64,000 bases of DNA from JBGUVL01 sp964370395 (GCA_964370395.1 CAYJIZ010000013.1:1-64000); one strand, 5' to 3'. Positions 1-7,778 are shown, numbered from the stretch's first letter. Notes: a model not told the origin generated them from the letters alone. Translations and numbers: made by a program.

Positions 1-41
1 TAACTTCGCCGTTTTAGCTGTCATATTTTTTTAGTCCATAG

Positions 42-1421
42 TTGACACATTCAGACCTTTCCCGTCTTGGCAGAAATTATATTATGACAGGACAATATAC
101 AGAATTGTATTTCCCTAGTCATAATGTCCGCTACATAGCGATTGATGACGGTGTAGACAGCGAAAAAGGCGAAAGTGAGATTGCACCATTTAAGAACATC
201 ATCAATGAATGGGTGGCAAGAGATACAAGCCGTAAAGTCAAATCAGCATTTAAGACAAAGTTTGCGGAGGGGGCTCATTACGGTGCTTATGCTCCGTTAG
301 GATATAAGAAACACCCTGACATCAAAGGAAAACTGTTGGTTGATGATGAAACAAAATGGATTATTGAAAAAATCTTTTCCCTAGCCTATCAAGGTTACGG
401 AAGTGCAAAAATCACAAAGCAGTTAAGAGCAGAAAAAGTTCCGACAGCGTCATGGCTAAATTTTACAAGATACGGTACTTTTGCACATATCTTTGAGGGA
501 AAACCCGAAAGTAAGCGTTATGAGTGGACGATTGCTCATGTCAAGGCGATATTGAAAAGTGAGGTTTATATCGGAAACAGTGTTCACAATATGCAGTCTA
601 CGGTATCGTTCAAGAGCAAAAAGAAAGTGCGTAAGCCCGAAAGTGAATGGTTTCGAGTAGAAAACACTCACGAGCCGATTATTGACAAGGAAGTGTTCTA
701 TCGTGTGCAGGAGCAGATAAAATCAAGACGCAGACAGACAAAGGAAAAGGCAACGCCGATTTTTGCAGGGCTTGTCAAGTGTGCGGATTGTGGTTGGTCT
801 ATGAGATTTGGAACGAATAAGACAAATAAAACGCCTTACAGTTATTATGCTTGCAGTTACTACGGGCAGTTTGGCAAAGGTAATTGTTCTATGCACTACA
901 TTCGTTATGATGTGCTGTATCAAGCCGTATTGGAACGCTTGCAGTATTGGGCTAAGGCAGTACAGCAGGACGAAGAAAAGGTATTGAACAAGATACAGAA
1001 AGCTGGCAATGCAGAGAGAATACGGGAAAAGAAGAAAAAGGCAAGTACATTGAAGAAAGCCGAGAACAGACAAAATGAGATTGACCGTTTATTTGCGAAA
1101 ATGTATGAAGATAGAGCCTGTGAGAAGATAACAGAGCGAAATTTTGTGATGTTGTCCAGCAAGTACCAAAAAGAACAGATAGAACTGGAACAGCAGATAA
1201 CAAGCCTAAGAGAAGAACTAAGTAAAATGGAACAGGATATGATAGGTGCTGAAAAGTGGATTGAGTTAATCAAGGAATATTCCGTACCAAAGGAACTGAC
1301 AGCACCATTATTAAATGCCATGATAGAAAAAATCCTCATACATGAAGCAACAACGAATGAGGATAACGAAAGAATACAGGAAATTGAGATATATTACCGA
1401 TTTATTGGAAAAGTTGAGTAA
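42..1421 (+). pseudogene. Large serine recombinase, 5'-truncated
   Basis: This is the C-terminal part of a large serine recombinase, the enzyme class that integrates and excises conjugative or mobilizable elements. The first residues (SDLSRLGRNYIMTGQY) match the end of the resolvase catalytic domain, so the roughly 70 N-terminal residues carrying the nucleophilic serine are missing. A TAG lies in frame directly before the TTG at 42, and the 41 bases upstream show no homologous coding sequence. The recombinase DNA-binding domain follows at about residues 60-200. A zinc ribbon uses Cys247, Cys250, Cys271 and Cys282, and a long coiled coil spans about 300-410. As drawn it cannot be catalytic. 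The lost 5' end may be a real deletion or an assembly boundary, since the window starts here. Confidence 0.85.
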
Positions 1422-1447
1422 TCAACAAGAGTAATATTTTTAACTAA

Positions 1448-1818
1448 GGGAAAACGGGATAGGACTTCCTGATATCACCAATATTGAGCCGTTAGCTGAT
1501 GCACTTAATATCAGTATTGTGGACATTATGCACCAACAAGAGATACAAACAGATAAAGAAGAAGACCCAGCTGAAAACGCAATTAAAAACACTCTTGATT
1601 TAGCGAAGCAACAAAAGAAATCCTTTCGTCTAAAAGTGTTGTCCTTACTTTTTCTATATATCGCCATAAAAGCTGTTTACGGAATCTTTTTTGATACGAG
1701 CATACCAAGCAATTACAATAATTTGCCAATGGTTGTTGTGTATACTTTATTAATTATTTATATTATTTTTTCTTTCCTATTCGCATTAAAAGTTTTTCAT
1801 AAAAACAACCATTCATGA
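1448..1818 (+). pseudogene. XRE-family regulator remnant with two membrane segments
   Basis: The reading frame encodes the end of a Cro/CI-type helix-turn-helix domain (ENGIGLPDITNIEPLADALN, then a VDIMHQQE linker) followed by two hydrophobic segments at the C-terminus. Full-length family members begin about 35 residues earlier. Here homology starts abruptly where the conserved Trp codon should be: AGG replaces TGG, and an in-frame TAA lies at 1441. The recombinase gene ends only 27 bases upstream. I infer that integration or deletion at the recombinase-bearing element removed the promoter and the recognition helix. A downstream GTG at 1519 could in principle start a 99-aa membrane protein, but no convincing ribosome site was seen. 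Confidence 0.7.
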
Positions 1819-1821
1819 TTA

Positions 1822-1857
1822 CATAAAAAAACAGATTAAACGTAAATGTTTAATCTG
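1822..1857 (-). terminator. Terminator of the 105-aa gene
   Basis: A perfect 10-bp stem (1832-1841 with 1848-1857, loop GTAAAT) is followed on the minus strand by a run of seven T. The stop codon of the 1850-2167 gene lies within the stem. Confidence 0.8.
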
Positions 1858-2167
1858 CTCTTGGCAATGCGTTTTTTTCAGGGTGATCATAATAATCTTG
1901 AATAATGCTAGAAACAGATTCAGGAAGTTTATTGAAATTTTCGTCCAGAAACGTTATAAAATTATTTAAGTCTTCTGAACCTTCTTTCATGATATCTTTT
2001 TTCAATCCGTTTAAATGTGCATTATACACTTCCCATAGATCATCAGGGCATTCATTACGTTTTTTCAGCTCCTCAATTTGGCTGCACAAATCATTATACA
2101 ACATCATAATATGTGGCACTGTTGATTTGTGATTATTTCCTGAAAGAATGTCTGCTATTTTTCCCAT
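1850..2167 (-). CDS. Hypothetical 105-aa protein
   Basis: I do not recognise a family. The protein is soluble, helical and acidic, with no signal peptide or membrane segment. The start ATG is preceded by a good AGGAGGTAG-type ribosome site, and the stop falls inside a strong terminator hairpin, so it is a genuine single-gene transcript. The central part (ELKKRNECPDDLWEVYNAHL) is likely helical. It lies between the recombinase remnant and the duplicated small-RNA locus, so accessory origin is plausible. No function can be assigned from sequence alone. Confidence 0.65.
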   Translation of the reverse strand: MGKIADILSGNNHKSTVPHIMMLYNDLCSQIEELKKRNECPDDLWEVYNAHLNGLKKDIMKEGSEDLNNFITFLDENFNKLPESVSSIIQDYYDHPEKNALPRAD

Positions 2168-2274
2168 GACAACTACCTCCTAATGTTATTATATAGGAAA
2201 AGCATTTTGTTGTGTAGTAATGCAAACAAAACTGTTTAAATATATACAATAAAAAGAATTTTTTTTATTTCATA

Positions 2275-2303
2275 TTGCTTTCCTTTCCTTTTGCGATTAA
2301 AAT
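2275..2303 (+). promoter_or_regulatory. Promoter of small RNA copy 1
   Basis: TTGCTT at 2275-2280 and TAAAAT at 2298-2303 are separated by exactly 17 bases. The same two hexamers with the same spacing precede the second copy at 2793-2821, although the spacer sequence has diverged. That conservation supports a working promoter. Confidence 0.65.
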
Positions 2304-2305
2304 AG

Positions 2306-2488
2306 AAGTGAGTTTNNNNNNNNNNNNNNNNNNNNNNNNNNNNNNNNNNNNNNNNNNNNNNNNNNNNNNNNNNNNNNNNNNNNNNNNNNNNNNNNNNNNN
2401 NNNNNNNNNNNNNNNGAGGATCACCTCAACACTTAACAAAAGTATTCCATTAAAAAAGAAAAAGAGGGGCCTTCCTCTTTTTCTTTTT
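2306..2488 (+). ncRNA. Small RNA copy 1, candidate RNA antitoxin, split by the gap
   Basis: This is the same unit as 2824-2906, interrupted by the N run. The 5' hairpin has arms AAGTG/CACTT and TTGAGG/CCTCAA with loop ATCA, and the gap falls exactly between TT and GAGG. An unstructured linker follows, then a 15-bp perfect terminator stem (2453-2467 with 2474-2488, loop GGCCTT) ending in T-rich sequence. Beyond the terminator the sequence converges on the 27-aa hydrophobic peptide gene encoded on the other strand. The terminator is symmetrical and would also end the peptide mRNA, so the two transcripts would overlap at their 3' ends. The antitoxin role is an inference from this geometry. If the gap is spurious, the RNA is about 83 nt. 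Confidence 0.5.
2316..2415. other. Assembly gap, 100 N
   Basis: Exactly 100 N characters lie inside copy 1 of a local repeat. The flanks join into the sequence seen ungapped in copy 2 at 2833-2834, so the true missing length may be zero, or the repeat may have been collapsed by the assembler. Confidence 0.98.
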
Positions 2489-2525
2489 GCGTAATGGTAG
2501 GAAAAGGATACAAATTAGTCTAGCA

Positions 2526-2609
2526 CTATTTTTTAAATATCAAGAATATGATCTCGATAAGTAATAGTACTAGAACCAAATTGATTGCCAGTCCTACAAT
2601 GTATTCCAC
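2526..2609 (-). CDS. 27-aa hydrophobic peptide, candidate type I toxin
   Basis: A GTG-initiated frame encodes M-E-Y, then about 22 almost entirely aliphatic residues (VGLAINLVLVLLLIEIIFLI), then F-K-K and a stop. Short acidic N-terminus, one membrane span and basic tail are the usual design of holin-like or TxpA/Fst-type membrane toxins. An AAAGGTG ribosome site lies seven bases before the GTG. A stronger AAAGGAG site precedes an overlapping ATG at 2627 in another frame, which suggests a coupled leader or a decoy start. The gene converges on the copy 1 small RNA and shares its terminator. No database comparison was possible, so toxin identity is an inference from size, topology and arrangement. 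Confidence 0.5.
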   Translation of the reverse strand: MEYIVGLAINLVLVLLLIEIIFLIFKK

Positions 2610-2792
2610 TTGTTTTCACCTTTGTCATTTGCGACTCCTTTCTCTTGTTTTTTGTGTTTTTCCTACATTTGATAACAAGCATCCTATTACTAAAAGATGA
2701 TTTACACCTTCTACTAATATATATGCTGTAATTTTAAAAATTCGTGATTGTTTTTCACTTTATTAAAAGTAGAAAAGATTACTAATCAACAC
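2610..2792. other. Intergenic region upstream of the peptide gene
   Basis: This AT-rich stretch should hold the minus-strand promoter and leader of the 27-aa peptide mRNA. A TATATTA-like element lies near 2715, but no convincing -35 hexamer was seen. No other ORF or RNA was recognised. Confidence 0.4.
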
Positions 2793-2821
2793 TTGCTTCT
2801 TTTCGGTGTTTTGATTAAAAT
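2793..2821 (+). promoter_or_regulatory. Promoter of small RNA copy 2
   Basis: TTGCTT at 2793-2798 and TAAAAT at 2816-2821 have a 17-base spacer. Both hexamers match those of copy 1. Confidence 0.65.
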
Positions 2822-2823
2822 AG

Positions 2824-2906
2824 AAGTGAGTTTGAGGATCACCTCAACACTTAACAAAAGTATTCCATTAAAAAAGAAAAAGAGGGGCTGTCCTCTTTTT
2901 CTTTTT
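2824..2906 (+). ncRNA. Small RNA copy 2, orphan duplicate
   Basis: The ungapped unit has a 5' stem-loop (2824-2828 with 2848-2852, and 2832-2837 with 2842-2847, with an AGT bulge and ATCA loop). A single-stranded linker follows, then a 15-bp perfect terminator stem (2871-2885 with 2892-2906, loop GGCTGT). Similarity to copy 1 extends through the shared GTCTAGCAC at 2936-2944 and then stops. No hydrophobic peptide frame follows on the minus strand, so this copy has lost, or never had, its partner. It could still act in trans on the copy 1 peptide mRNA. Confidence 0.55.
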
Positions 2907-3040
2907 GCGTAATGGTAGGAAAAGGATATAAACTAGTCTAGCACATTTAAAAATTACATTTTTTTCTTTTTTATAGCAATTGTATTTTTTGCATAATCGT
3001 TCTACACTGTATCATATGAACAAGATAAGGAGCATCCTTT

Positions 3041-3937
3041 ATGAATGTAATTCAAATACAACATTTAACGAAAGACTATGGCAACAACAAAGGTGTTTTT
3101 GATGTGTCTTTGTGTATTAAAGAAGGAGAAGTCTATGGTTATCTCGGTCCCAATGGAGCAGGAAAATCAACAACGATGCGCCATTTAATGGGATTTAGCA
3201 AACCACAAACAGGAAGTGTTAAAATAAACGGAAAAGATTGTTGGACACAACAAAAAGAAATACAAAAAACACTTGGGTATTTACCAGGAGAAATTGCTTT
3301 TCCTGATGATATGAGTGGCCTTGATTATTTAAAGCTAATTGCAAAAATGCGTAAAATGAAGGACTTTACTTATGCAGAACAACTGCTACAATATTTTGAA
3401 TTAAATCCGAAAATGACAATGAAACGAATGTCGAAAGGGATGAAACAAAAAATTGGTATTGTTGCTGCTTTTATGCATAAACCCGATATTCTATTATTAG
3501 ATGAACCAACAAGTGGATTAGACCCATTAATGCAAAATAAATTTATCGAATTGATTGAGAAAGAAAAGAAGAATGGAAAAACAATTATTTTGTCTTCTCA
3601 TATATTTGAAGAAGTAGAAAAGACTTGTGATCGCGTTGGAATCATTAAAAATGGTAAATTGATTCAGGAATTCACAATTGATGAATTGCGTCATTCGCAA
3701 AGAAAAACATACAAAATTGAATTCACGAATGAAAATGATTTAGCAATCATAAAACAATCGTATCCAGATGCGCTCTACAAACAAGAACATAAACAAGTAA
3801 TTCTTACTATTAGCGATGCTCAAATTAACGACTTGATACAATTATTAGCAAAGTGTAAGGTGCGTTTCTTAAAAGAAGAAAAACACACTCTTGAAGATTA
3901 CTTTATGCAATTTTATGGAGGAAATGAAAATGATTAA
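3041..3937 (+). CDS. ABC transporter ATP-binding protein (exporter type)
   Basis: The 298-aa nucleotide-binding subunit has Walker A (GPNGAGKST, about residue 38), the signature MSKGMKQKI, Walker B (ILLLDEPTSG) and the switch histidine (SSHIFEEVE). The C-terminal extension of about 80 residues is typical of the CcmA/NatA-like class that works with small ABC-2 permeases. The next gene overlaps its end and encodes that permease. It is clearly paralogous to the ATPase at 11195-12076, sharing KDYG-NKGVFDVS, GYLPGEIAF and GLDPLMQNKFIEL. Unlike that copy, no regulator is attached. The substrate is unknown; such pairs often export peptides, drugs or antibiotics. Confidence 0.9.
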   Translation: MNVIQIQHLTKDYGNNKGVFDVSLCIKEGEVYGYLGPNGAGKSTTMRHLMGFSKPQTGSVKINGKDCWTQQKEIQKTLGYLPGEIAFPDDMSGLDYLKLIAKMRKMKDFTYAEQLLQYFELNPKMTMKRMSKGMKQKIGIVAAFMHKPDILLLDEPTSGLDPLMQNKFIELIEKEKKNGKTIILSSHIFEEVEKTCDRVGIIKNGKLIQEFTIDELRHSQRKTYKIEFTNENDLAIIKQSYPDALYKQEHKQVILTISDAQINDLIQLLAKCKVRFLKEEKHTLEDYFMQFYGGNEND

Positions 3938-4715
3938 CTTTCCTTATTTAAAACAAATAACAAAATCAAATATTAAATTCTTATTTGCTTTCACCCTTGT
4001 ATTATGTGTTTTTTTAACTGTAATGTGTAATGTTTTTACACCTGAAACACTGAACAGTTTACAAACTTCAACAGCAAATACCGTTGCTTCCCACATATTG
4101 ACAGGAAATGGAACACTAATTAGTTTTATGTCTAACTCCTTTTATGCCTTGATGGCTATTATTTTCCCGATGGTGTATTCCATCATGGTAGGAAATCGTC
4201 TCATTGCTGAGAAAGTAGACAAAGGTAGTTTAGTAGGATTTTTATCCACAGGAACAACTCGTTTACAAATCGTATGTACGAGTGCTTTGTATTTTGTTGC
4301 TTCCCTAATGGTAATGTGGGGAATTGCATCGATTGTTGGAATTGTTGCTGCCAATGCATTTCAACCAGATGCTCTTTCTGTTGATACTTTTCTAACAATG
4401 AACATTGGTGCTTTCTTGTACCACTTAGTTATTAGTTCAATTTGTTTTTGTTCCTCTTGTATTTTTAATACTTCGAAAGCCTCTTTGACTTTTGGTGCTG
4501 GAATTCCTTTGTTTTTCTTTGTCATAAGTTTGTTTATTAAATTATCCAATGACTTAGATTATTTAAAATACATCACTTTAAATACCTTGTTTGATACCAA
4601 AAACATCATCGCTGGCAGTGGTTATGAAAGCGAGTTTCTCATTATGCTAATAAGCGCAATTATTCTTTATACCATTGGCATTGTATGGTTTCAAAAAAAG
4701 GATTTACCAATCTAA
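3930..4715 (+). CDS. ABC-2 type transporter permease
   Basis: The 261-aa membrane subunit has about six hydrophobic segments and pairs with the ATPase just upstream. I chose the ATG at 3930 because GGAGG at 3918-3922 sits seven bases away; the earlier in-frame ATG at 3924 is too close. The coding regions overlap by eight bases, indicating translational coupling. The cytosolic segment NRLIAEKVDKGSLVGFLSTG resembles NRLVGRYVDRGSMAYLLASP of the paralogous permease at 10395-11195. Both also end in a conserved F-x-K-K-D-L-P tail. Substrate unknown. Confidence 0.85.
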   Translation: MINFPYLKQITKSNIKFLFAFTLVLCVFLTVMCNVFTPETLNSLQTSTANTVASHILTGNGTLISFMSNSFYALMAIIFPMVYSIMVGNRLIAEKVDKGSLVGFLSTGTTRLQIVCTSALYFVASLMVMWGIASIVGIVAANAFQPDALSVDTFLTMNIGAFLYHLVISSICFCSSCIFNTSKASLTFGAGIPLFFFVISLFIKLSNDLDYLKYITLNTLFDTKNIIAGSGYESEFLIMLISAIILYTIGIVWFQKKDLPI

Positions 4716-4718
4716 CAT

Positions 4719-4759
4719 AAAAAAGTAAGTTACCTCTTTGGGAAACTTACTTTTATTTT
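4719..4759. terminator. Bidirectional terminator
   Basis: An 11-bp stem (4721-4731 with 4744-4754) is flanked by A-rich and T-rich tracts and lies between the convergent permease and DUF3788 genes. The DUF3788 stop lies within the stem. Confidence 0.75.
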
Positions 4760-5175
4760 GTCTCTCTTCTAATCTTAATCAACGTTAAGATGTCTTCATA
4801 AAATGCATCCTTTTCATGAATGTCCTCCATGATCCAACGTTGGCCCATTCCTTCTTTGGTATTTTCGTATACTTCTTGCATGCGCTTAGAAAAAGTTGGC
4901 ATCTTACTTTCTACGATTGTTTTTTCCTTTTTTCCTACTACCACCAAAATAGTAAAATAGCTTTCTTTTGGATACAATACACAGAGTGATTTTCCTGCTT
5001 TTCTAAACTTTACATTCCATCCCTTGGCCCATGTATCTTTACTGAATTCAATTTTGAATAACGCTTGGTATGTCGCAAACATATGTTCCACACATTGTGG
5101 AAATAAGTCAAAATTTACATAATCTGTTATTTCTTTTAAGCTTGGTTCGTACGTGTTATCTTTTACATTTAACAT
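4753..5175 (-). CDS. DUF3788-family protein
   Basis: The 140-aa soluble protein has the features of DUF3788: an N-terminal region around SLKEITDYV, a central W-x-x-KFRKAGKSLCVLYP strand pair, the ILVVVGKKE segment and a C-terminal GQRWIMEDI block followed by a helix with Lys/Arg residues. The biochemical function of the family is unknown. It is a monocistronic gene convergent with the ABC permease. There is no signal peptide, so it is probably cytosolic. Confidence 0.7.
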   Translation of the reverse strand: MLNVKDNTYEPSLKEITDYVNFDLFPQCVEHMFATYQALFKIEFSKDTWAKGWNVKFRKAGKSLCVLYPKESYFTILVVVGKKEKTIVESKMPTFSKRMQEVYENTKEGMGQRWIMEDIHEKDAFYEDILTLIKIRRETK

Positions 5176-5288
5176 GATTTTTTATCCTCTTCTTTATTCT
5201 ACCTGATTGCGTATAAAAAGAACATTATTTTCTATGAAATCATCATAAAATAAGCTATGATTACTATATCAATATGGAGGAAATTTAA

Positions 5289-5966
5289 ATGAAATACGAA
5301 TTGATAGGAGGGCAATTACCAGCCGTTAGCTGTACGCTAGAAAATGGTGAAAAAATGATTACAGAATCTGGAGGTATGGCATGGATGGACGATTGTTTCA
5401 TGATGGATACTTCAACGAATGGTGGTGCCTTAAAAGGGATTGCACGTGCGTTTAGTGGAGAATCCATTTTTATGACAACTTACACATGTGAAAAAGAAGG
5501 TGGGAACATCGTTTTTGGTTCTTCTTTTCCTGGACAAATTTTACCGATTACTTTCGATGGTACAAAAACAATCATCGCACAAAAATCTGCTTTCTTAGCA
5601 AGTGAAACAGGTGTTAACTTACAAACCTTTTTCCGCAAAAAACTAGGAGCTGGTTTCTTTGGAGGCGAAGGTTTCATCTTACAAAAGTTAAGTGGACATG
5701 GAACAGCTTTTCTAGAAGTAGATGGGGACTTAATTGAAAAAGAATTACAACCGAATGAAACGATTCGTGTAGACCAAGGTTACATTGCTTGTTTTGAAGA
5801 GAGTGTACACTTTGATATCGCAACCGTAAAAGGAATCAAAAATAAATTTTTATCTGGAGAAGGATTCTTTGTGGCAACACTTACTGGACCTGGTAAAGTA
5901 TGGTTACAAACAATGCCATTTAGCGTATTAGCAGATCGCATCATTTCTGTTGTTCCAAAAGGGTAA
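5289..5966 (+). CDS. AIM24 / TIGR00266 family protein
   Basis: The 225-aa protein is built of glycine-rich beta segments typical of the AIM24 family (ESGGMAWMDDCFMMDTST near residue 27, FGSSFPGQILPI, GGEGFILQKLSGHGTAFLEVDG, GPGKVWLQTMP). Bacterial members have a trimeric beta-helix-like fold and no established activity. The start follows a strong TGGAGGAAATTTAA ribosome site. It stands alone between a DUF3788 gene and the anti-sigma gene, and a terminator at 5971-5995 follows. Confidence 0.85.
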   Translation: MKYELIGGQLPAVSCTLENGEKMITESGGMAWMDDCFMMDTSTNGGALKGIARAFSGESIFMTTYTCEKEGGNIVFGSSFPGQILPITFDGTKTIIAQKSAFLASETGVNLQTFFRKKLGAGFFGGEGFILQKLSGHGTAFLEVDGDLIEKELQPNETIRVDQGYIACFEESVHFDIATVKGIKNKFLSGEGFFVATLTGPGKVWLQTMPFSVLADRIISVVPKG

Positions 5967-5970
5967 ACAA

Positions 5971-6000
5971 AAAGTTAGTGATAATCACTAACTTTTTTTA
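5971..6000. terminator. Bidirectional terminator
   Basis: A 12-bp stem AAAAAGTTAGTG with loop ATAAT and its complement is followed by T6. It serves the AIM24-like gene and, on the other strand, the anti-sigma gene. Confidence 0.8.
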
Positions 6001-7134
6001 TTTTTCGAATTCACTTAATTTTACATCCAACACCAACAATCCTTCCACTTGGTTTGCTTCGATCATTTTCAACAAATCGTTTTTGCGCATATAGGAACGC
6101 ACCCCGATAATTGGCACTCCTTTTTCTGCTTCTTCAATTTTACGATCCAATGCTTTTTTCGCTTCTTGTTCATTATCAAGTGGATTGTATAATTGATACA
6201 ACATCATGTAATAATCCATATTATCTTTGTACATTGCTAATGTTGCTTGGTAGTATTTTTCATACTCTTTTGCCGTTTTCGCTTTCGCGTTTAATCCAGG
6301 GTATACCTTATCAAGACTTCCCCAATAATAAGTATTCACCAAAGGAATTCCATAGGAAATACCATATTCGTTATTTACTGCTGCCCATATAAATTTACTT
6401 TGTGGGTATTCTTCGCGTAATTGGTCAATGATTGTTATGTCATTATATCCTCCAAAGCTGATTGCGCATTCTAAAATAGAAGATTCTGGCAATGCCTTAA
6501 TTGCATCTATTTTTGCTTGATCCATCACTAGTAAATTGACTCCCTCATCGTAGATAACACCATCTTCTACTTTGTGTTCAAATTGTTTTTTCTCAATCAC
6601 TTCTTCTTCACTAAACTGGTAGGACAAAGGTGTAATAAGTTCATGCAATCGATAGTTATTGAAGTCCCATTCTATCTTGGATTGTGCGATGCGCATCGTC
6701 CCACCGCTTTCATAGAAAGCATAAGGATTTGGGTTAGATTTAAATCCATTTTCAACAACCACAACCGCACTTTCATAATTTCCAAACCCTTTGCTTTGAA
6801 ACCCATCGTAAGAAAAACCGATATCCATATTAGGACTCATCATTCGCACATAAGAACGAGTCATTATTTGTGTTGGATCATTTTGTAAAAGGTCATTGTC
6901 CTCAATGTCGCTTTTCTTAAAACTCAATTCGTTTGGTTTATAATTGATGGCATTCATGATTGCAGAAGTACCATAATATCCCACGCCTAAAATAATTGCA
7001 ATCACAACGATCACTTTCACCATCAACATCATAATTCTCCGATTCATTTTTTTATGCATTGTTTTCATTTCTGCTTTGTCGTTTTCTACATCACTCGTAT
7101 CTAACATCGCTTTTAATTTATCTTCCTCTTTCAT
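5998..7134 (-). CDS. Transmembrane anti-sigma factor
   Basis: The 378-aa protein has a short cytosolic N-terminus (about 1-35, the expected sigma-binding part). One transmembrane helix follows at about 36-57 (MLMVKVIVVIAIILGVGYYG), then a large extracytoplasmic domain. This is the layout of RsiX/RsiV-like regulators with a sigma-regulator C-terminal domain. Its start touches the stop of the ECF sigma gene, so the two are co-transcribed and coupled. By family knowledge it would sequester the sigma factor at the membrane until an envelope signal, often lysozyme, antimicrobial peptide or cell-wall stress, releases it. The actual signal is not visible in the sequence. No HCC zinc anti-sigma motif is present. 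Confidence 0.75.
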   Translation of the reverse strand: MKEEDKLKAMLDTSDVENDKAEMKTMHKKMNRRIMMLMVKVIVVIAIILGVGYYGTSAIMNAINYKPNELSFKKSDIEDNDLLQNDPTQIMTRSYVRMMSPNMDIGFSYDGFQSKGFGNYESAVVVVENGFKSNPNPYAFYESGGTMRIAQSKIEWDFNNYRLHELITPLSYQFSEEEVIEKKQFEHKVEDGVIYDEGVNLLVMDQAKIDAIKALPESSILECAISFGGYNDITIIDQLREEYPQSKFIWAAVNNEYGISYGIPLVNTYYWGSLDKVYPGLNAKAKTAKEYEKYYQATLAMYKDNMDYYMMLYQLYNPLDNEQEAKKALDRKIEEAEKGVPIIGVRSYMRKNDLLKMIEANQVEGLLVLDVKLSEFEK

Positions 7135-7631
7135 TAGAAATAACCCTCCTCTTTTGCTTTTTCAATTAATTTCTGTTTTATTCGATAGCGAATGATTCTA
7201 ACATTTCCACTTTCTAAGTGCAGCTGCTTGGCAATGCTTTCATCATTCATATCCATTACTAACGACATCAACATGATTTCTCTTTCACGATCCTTTAATG
7301 CATAAATCTGTTTGTACATCCACCGTTTTTGATCATCCTTAAATATTTCTTCAATATAATTTTTACTATCTTCTATCCATTCCATCGGATACTTGTCTTC
7401 TTCTATTACTTTCTTTTTCTTTCGATACATATCAATGAATTGATTTTTCAATACAATATACAACCAAGCTTTCACATTCGTAATATCATCTTCGTAACAA
7501 ACCATTGCCTTTAAAAATGTTTCTGCAACGATATCTTGTGCATCCGCCCTATTTTTACATAATGAAAATGCATAGAGAAATAAACTATGATAATATTTTT
7601 GGTAAATGTATTCCAGTTCTTTTTCTCTCAT
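7134..7631 (-). CDS. ECF-type RNA polymerase sigma factor
   Basis: The 165-aa protein has sigma region 2 (YHSLFLYAFSLCKNRADAQDIVAETFLKAM) and region 4 with its helix-turn-helix (REREIMLMSLVMDMNDESIAKQLHLESGNVRIIRYRIKQKL). There is no region 1 or 3, which is diagnostic of extracytoplasmic-function sigma factors. The downstream membrane anti-sigma gene supports this. Just upstream is TGTAAC-N17-CGTTA, the AAC/CGT pattern recognised by ECF holoenzymes, so it probably transcribes its own operon. Regulon unknown. Confidence 0.88.
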   Translation of the reverse strand: MREKELEYIYQKYYHSLFLYAFSLCKNRADAQDIVAETFLKAMVCYEDDITNVKAWLYIVLKNQFIDMYRKKKKVIEEDKYPMEWIEDSKNYIEEIFKDDQKRWMYKQIYALKDREREIMLMSLVMDMNDESIAKQLHLESGNVRIIRYRIKQKLIEKAKEEGYF

Positions 7632-7652
7632 ACCCTAACCCCTTCACTACTA

Positions 7653-7680
7653 TAACGTTTCTTCCCTGCTGTTTGTTACA
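7653..7680 (-). promoter_or_regulatory. Candidate ECF-type autoregulatory promoter
   Basis: Read on the minus strand, TGTAAC (7680-7675) and CGTTA (7657-7653) are separated by 17 bases. The AAC...CGT pattern is typical of Gram-positive ECF sigma factors. It lies immediately upstream of the sigma gene. Confidence 0.6.
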
Positions 7681-7729
7681 AAACTTGTAATTTAATTGTA
7701 CCTGATATTTATAAAGTTTTCATTTTTTC

Positions 7730-7760
7730 TTGACCTAGAGTCCACTCCAAGGTTTATAAT
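7730..7760 (+). promoter_or_regulatory. MerR-type promoter/operator with 19-bp spacer
   Basis: TTGACC at 7730-7735 and TATAAT at 7755-7760 are 19 bases apart. The spacer contains the dyad ACCTAGAGTCCACTCCAAGGT. An over-long spacer with a central dyad is the hallmark of promoters that MerR-family proteins untwist, here presumably autoregulation. Confidence 0.8.
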
Positions 7761-7778
7761 GCCAATAGAGGTGAGTTT

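Noticed and set aside
2236..2439. 67-aa minus-strand reading frame across the N run
   Set aside because: Half of it is undetermined sequence and the remainder overlaps the small RNA hairpin and promoter; there is no coding evidence.
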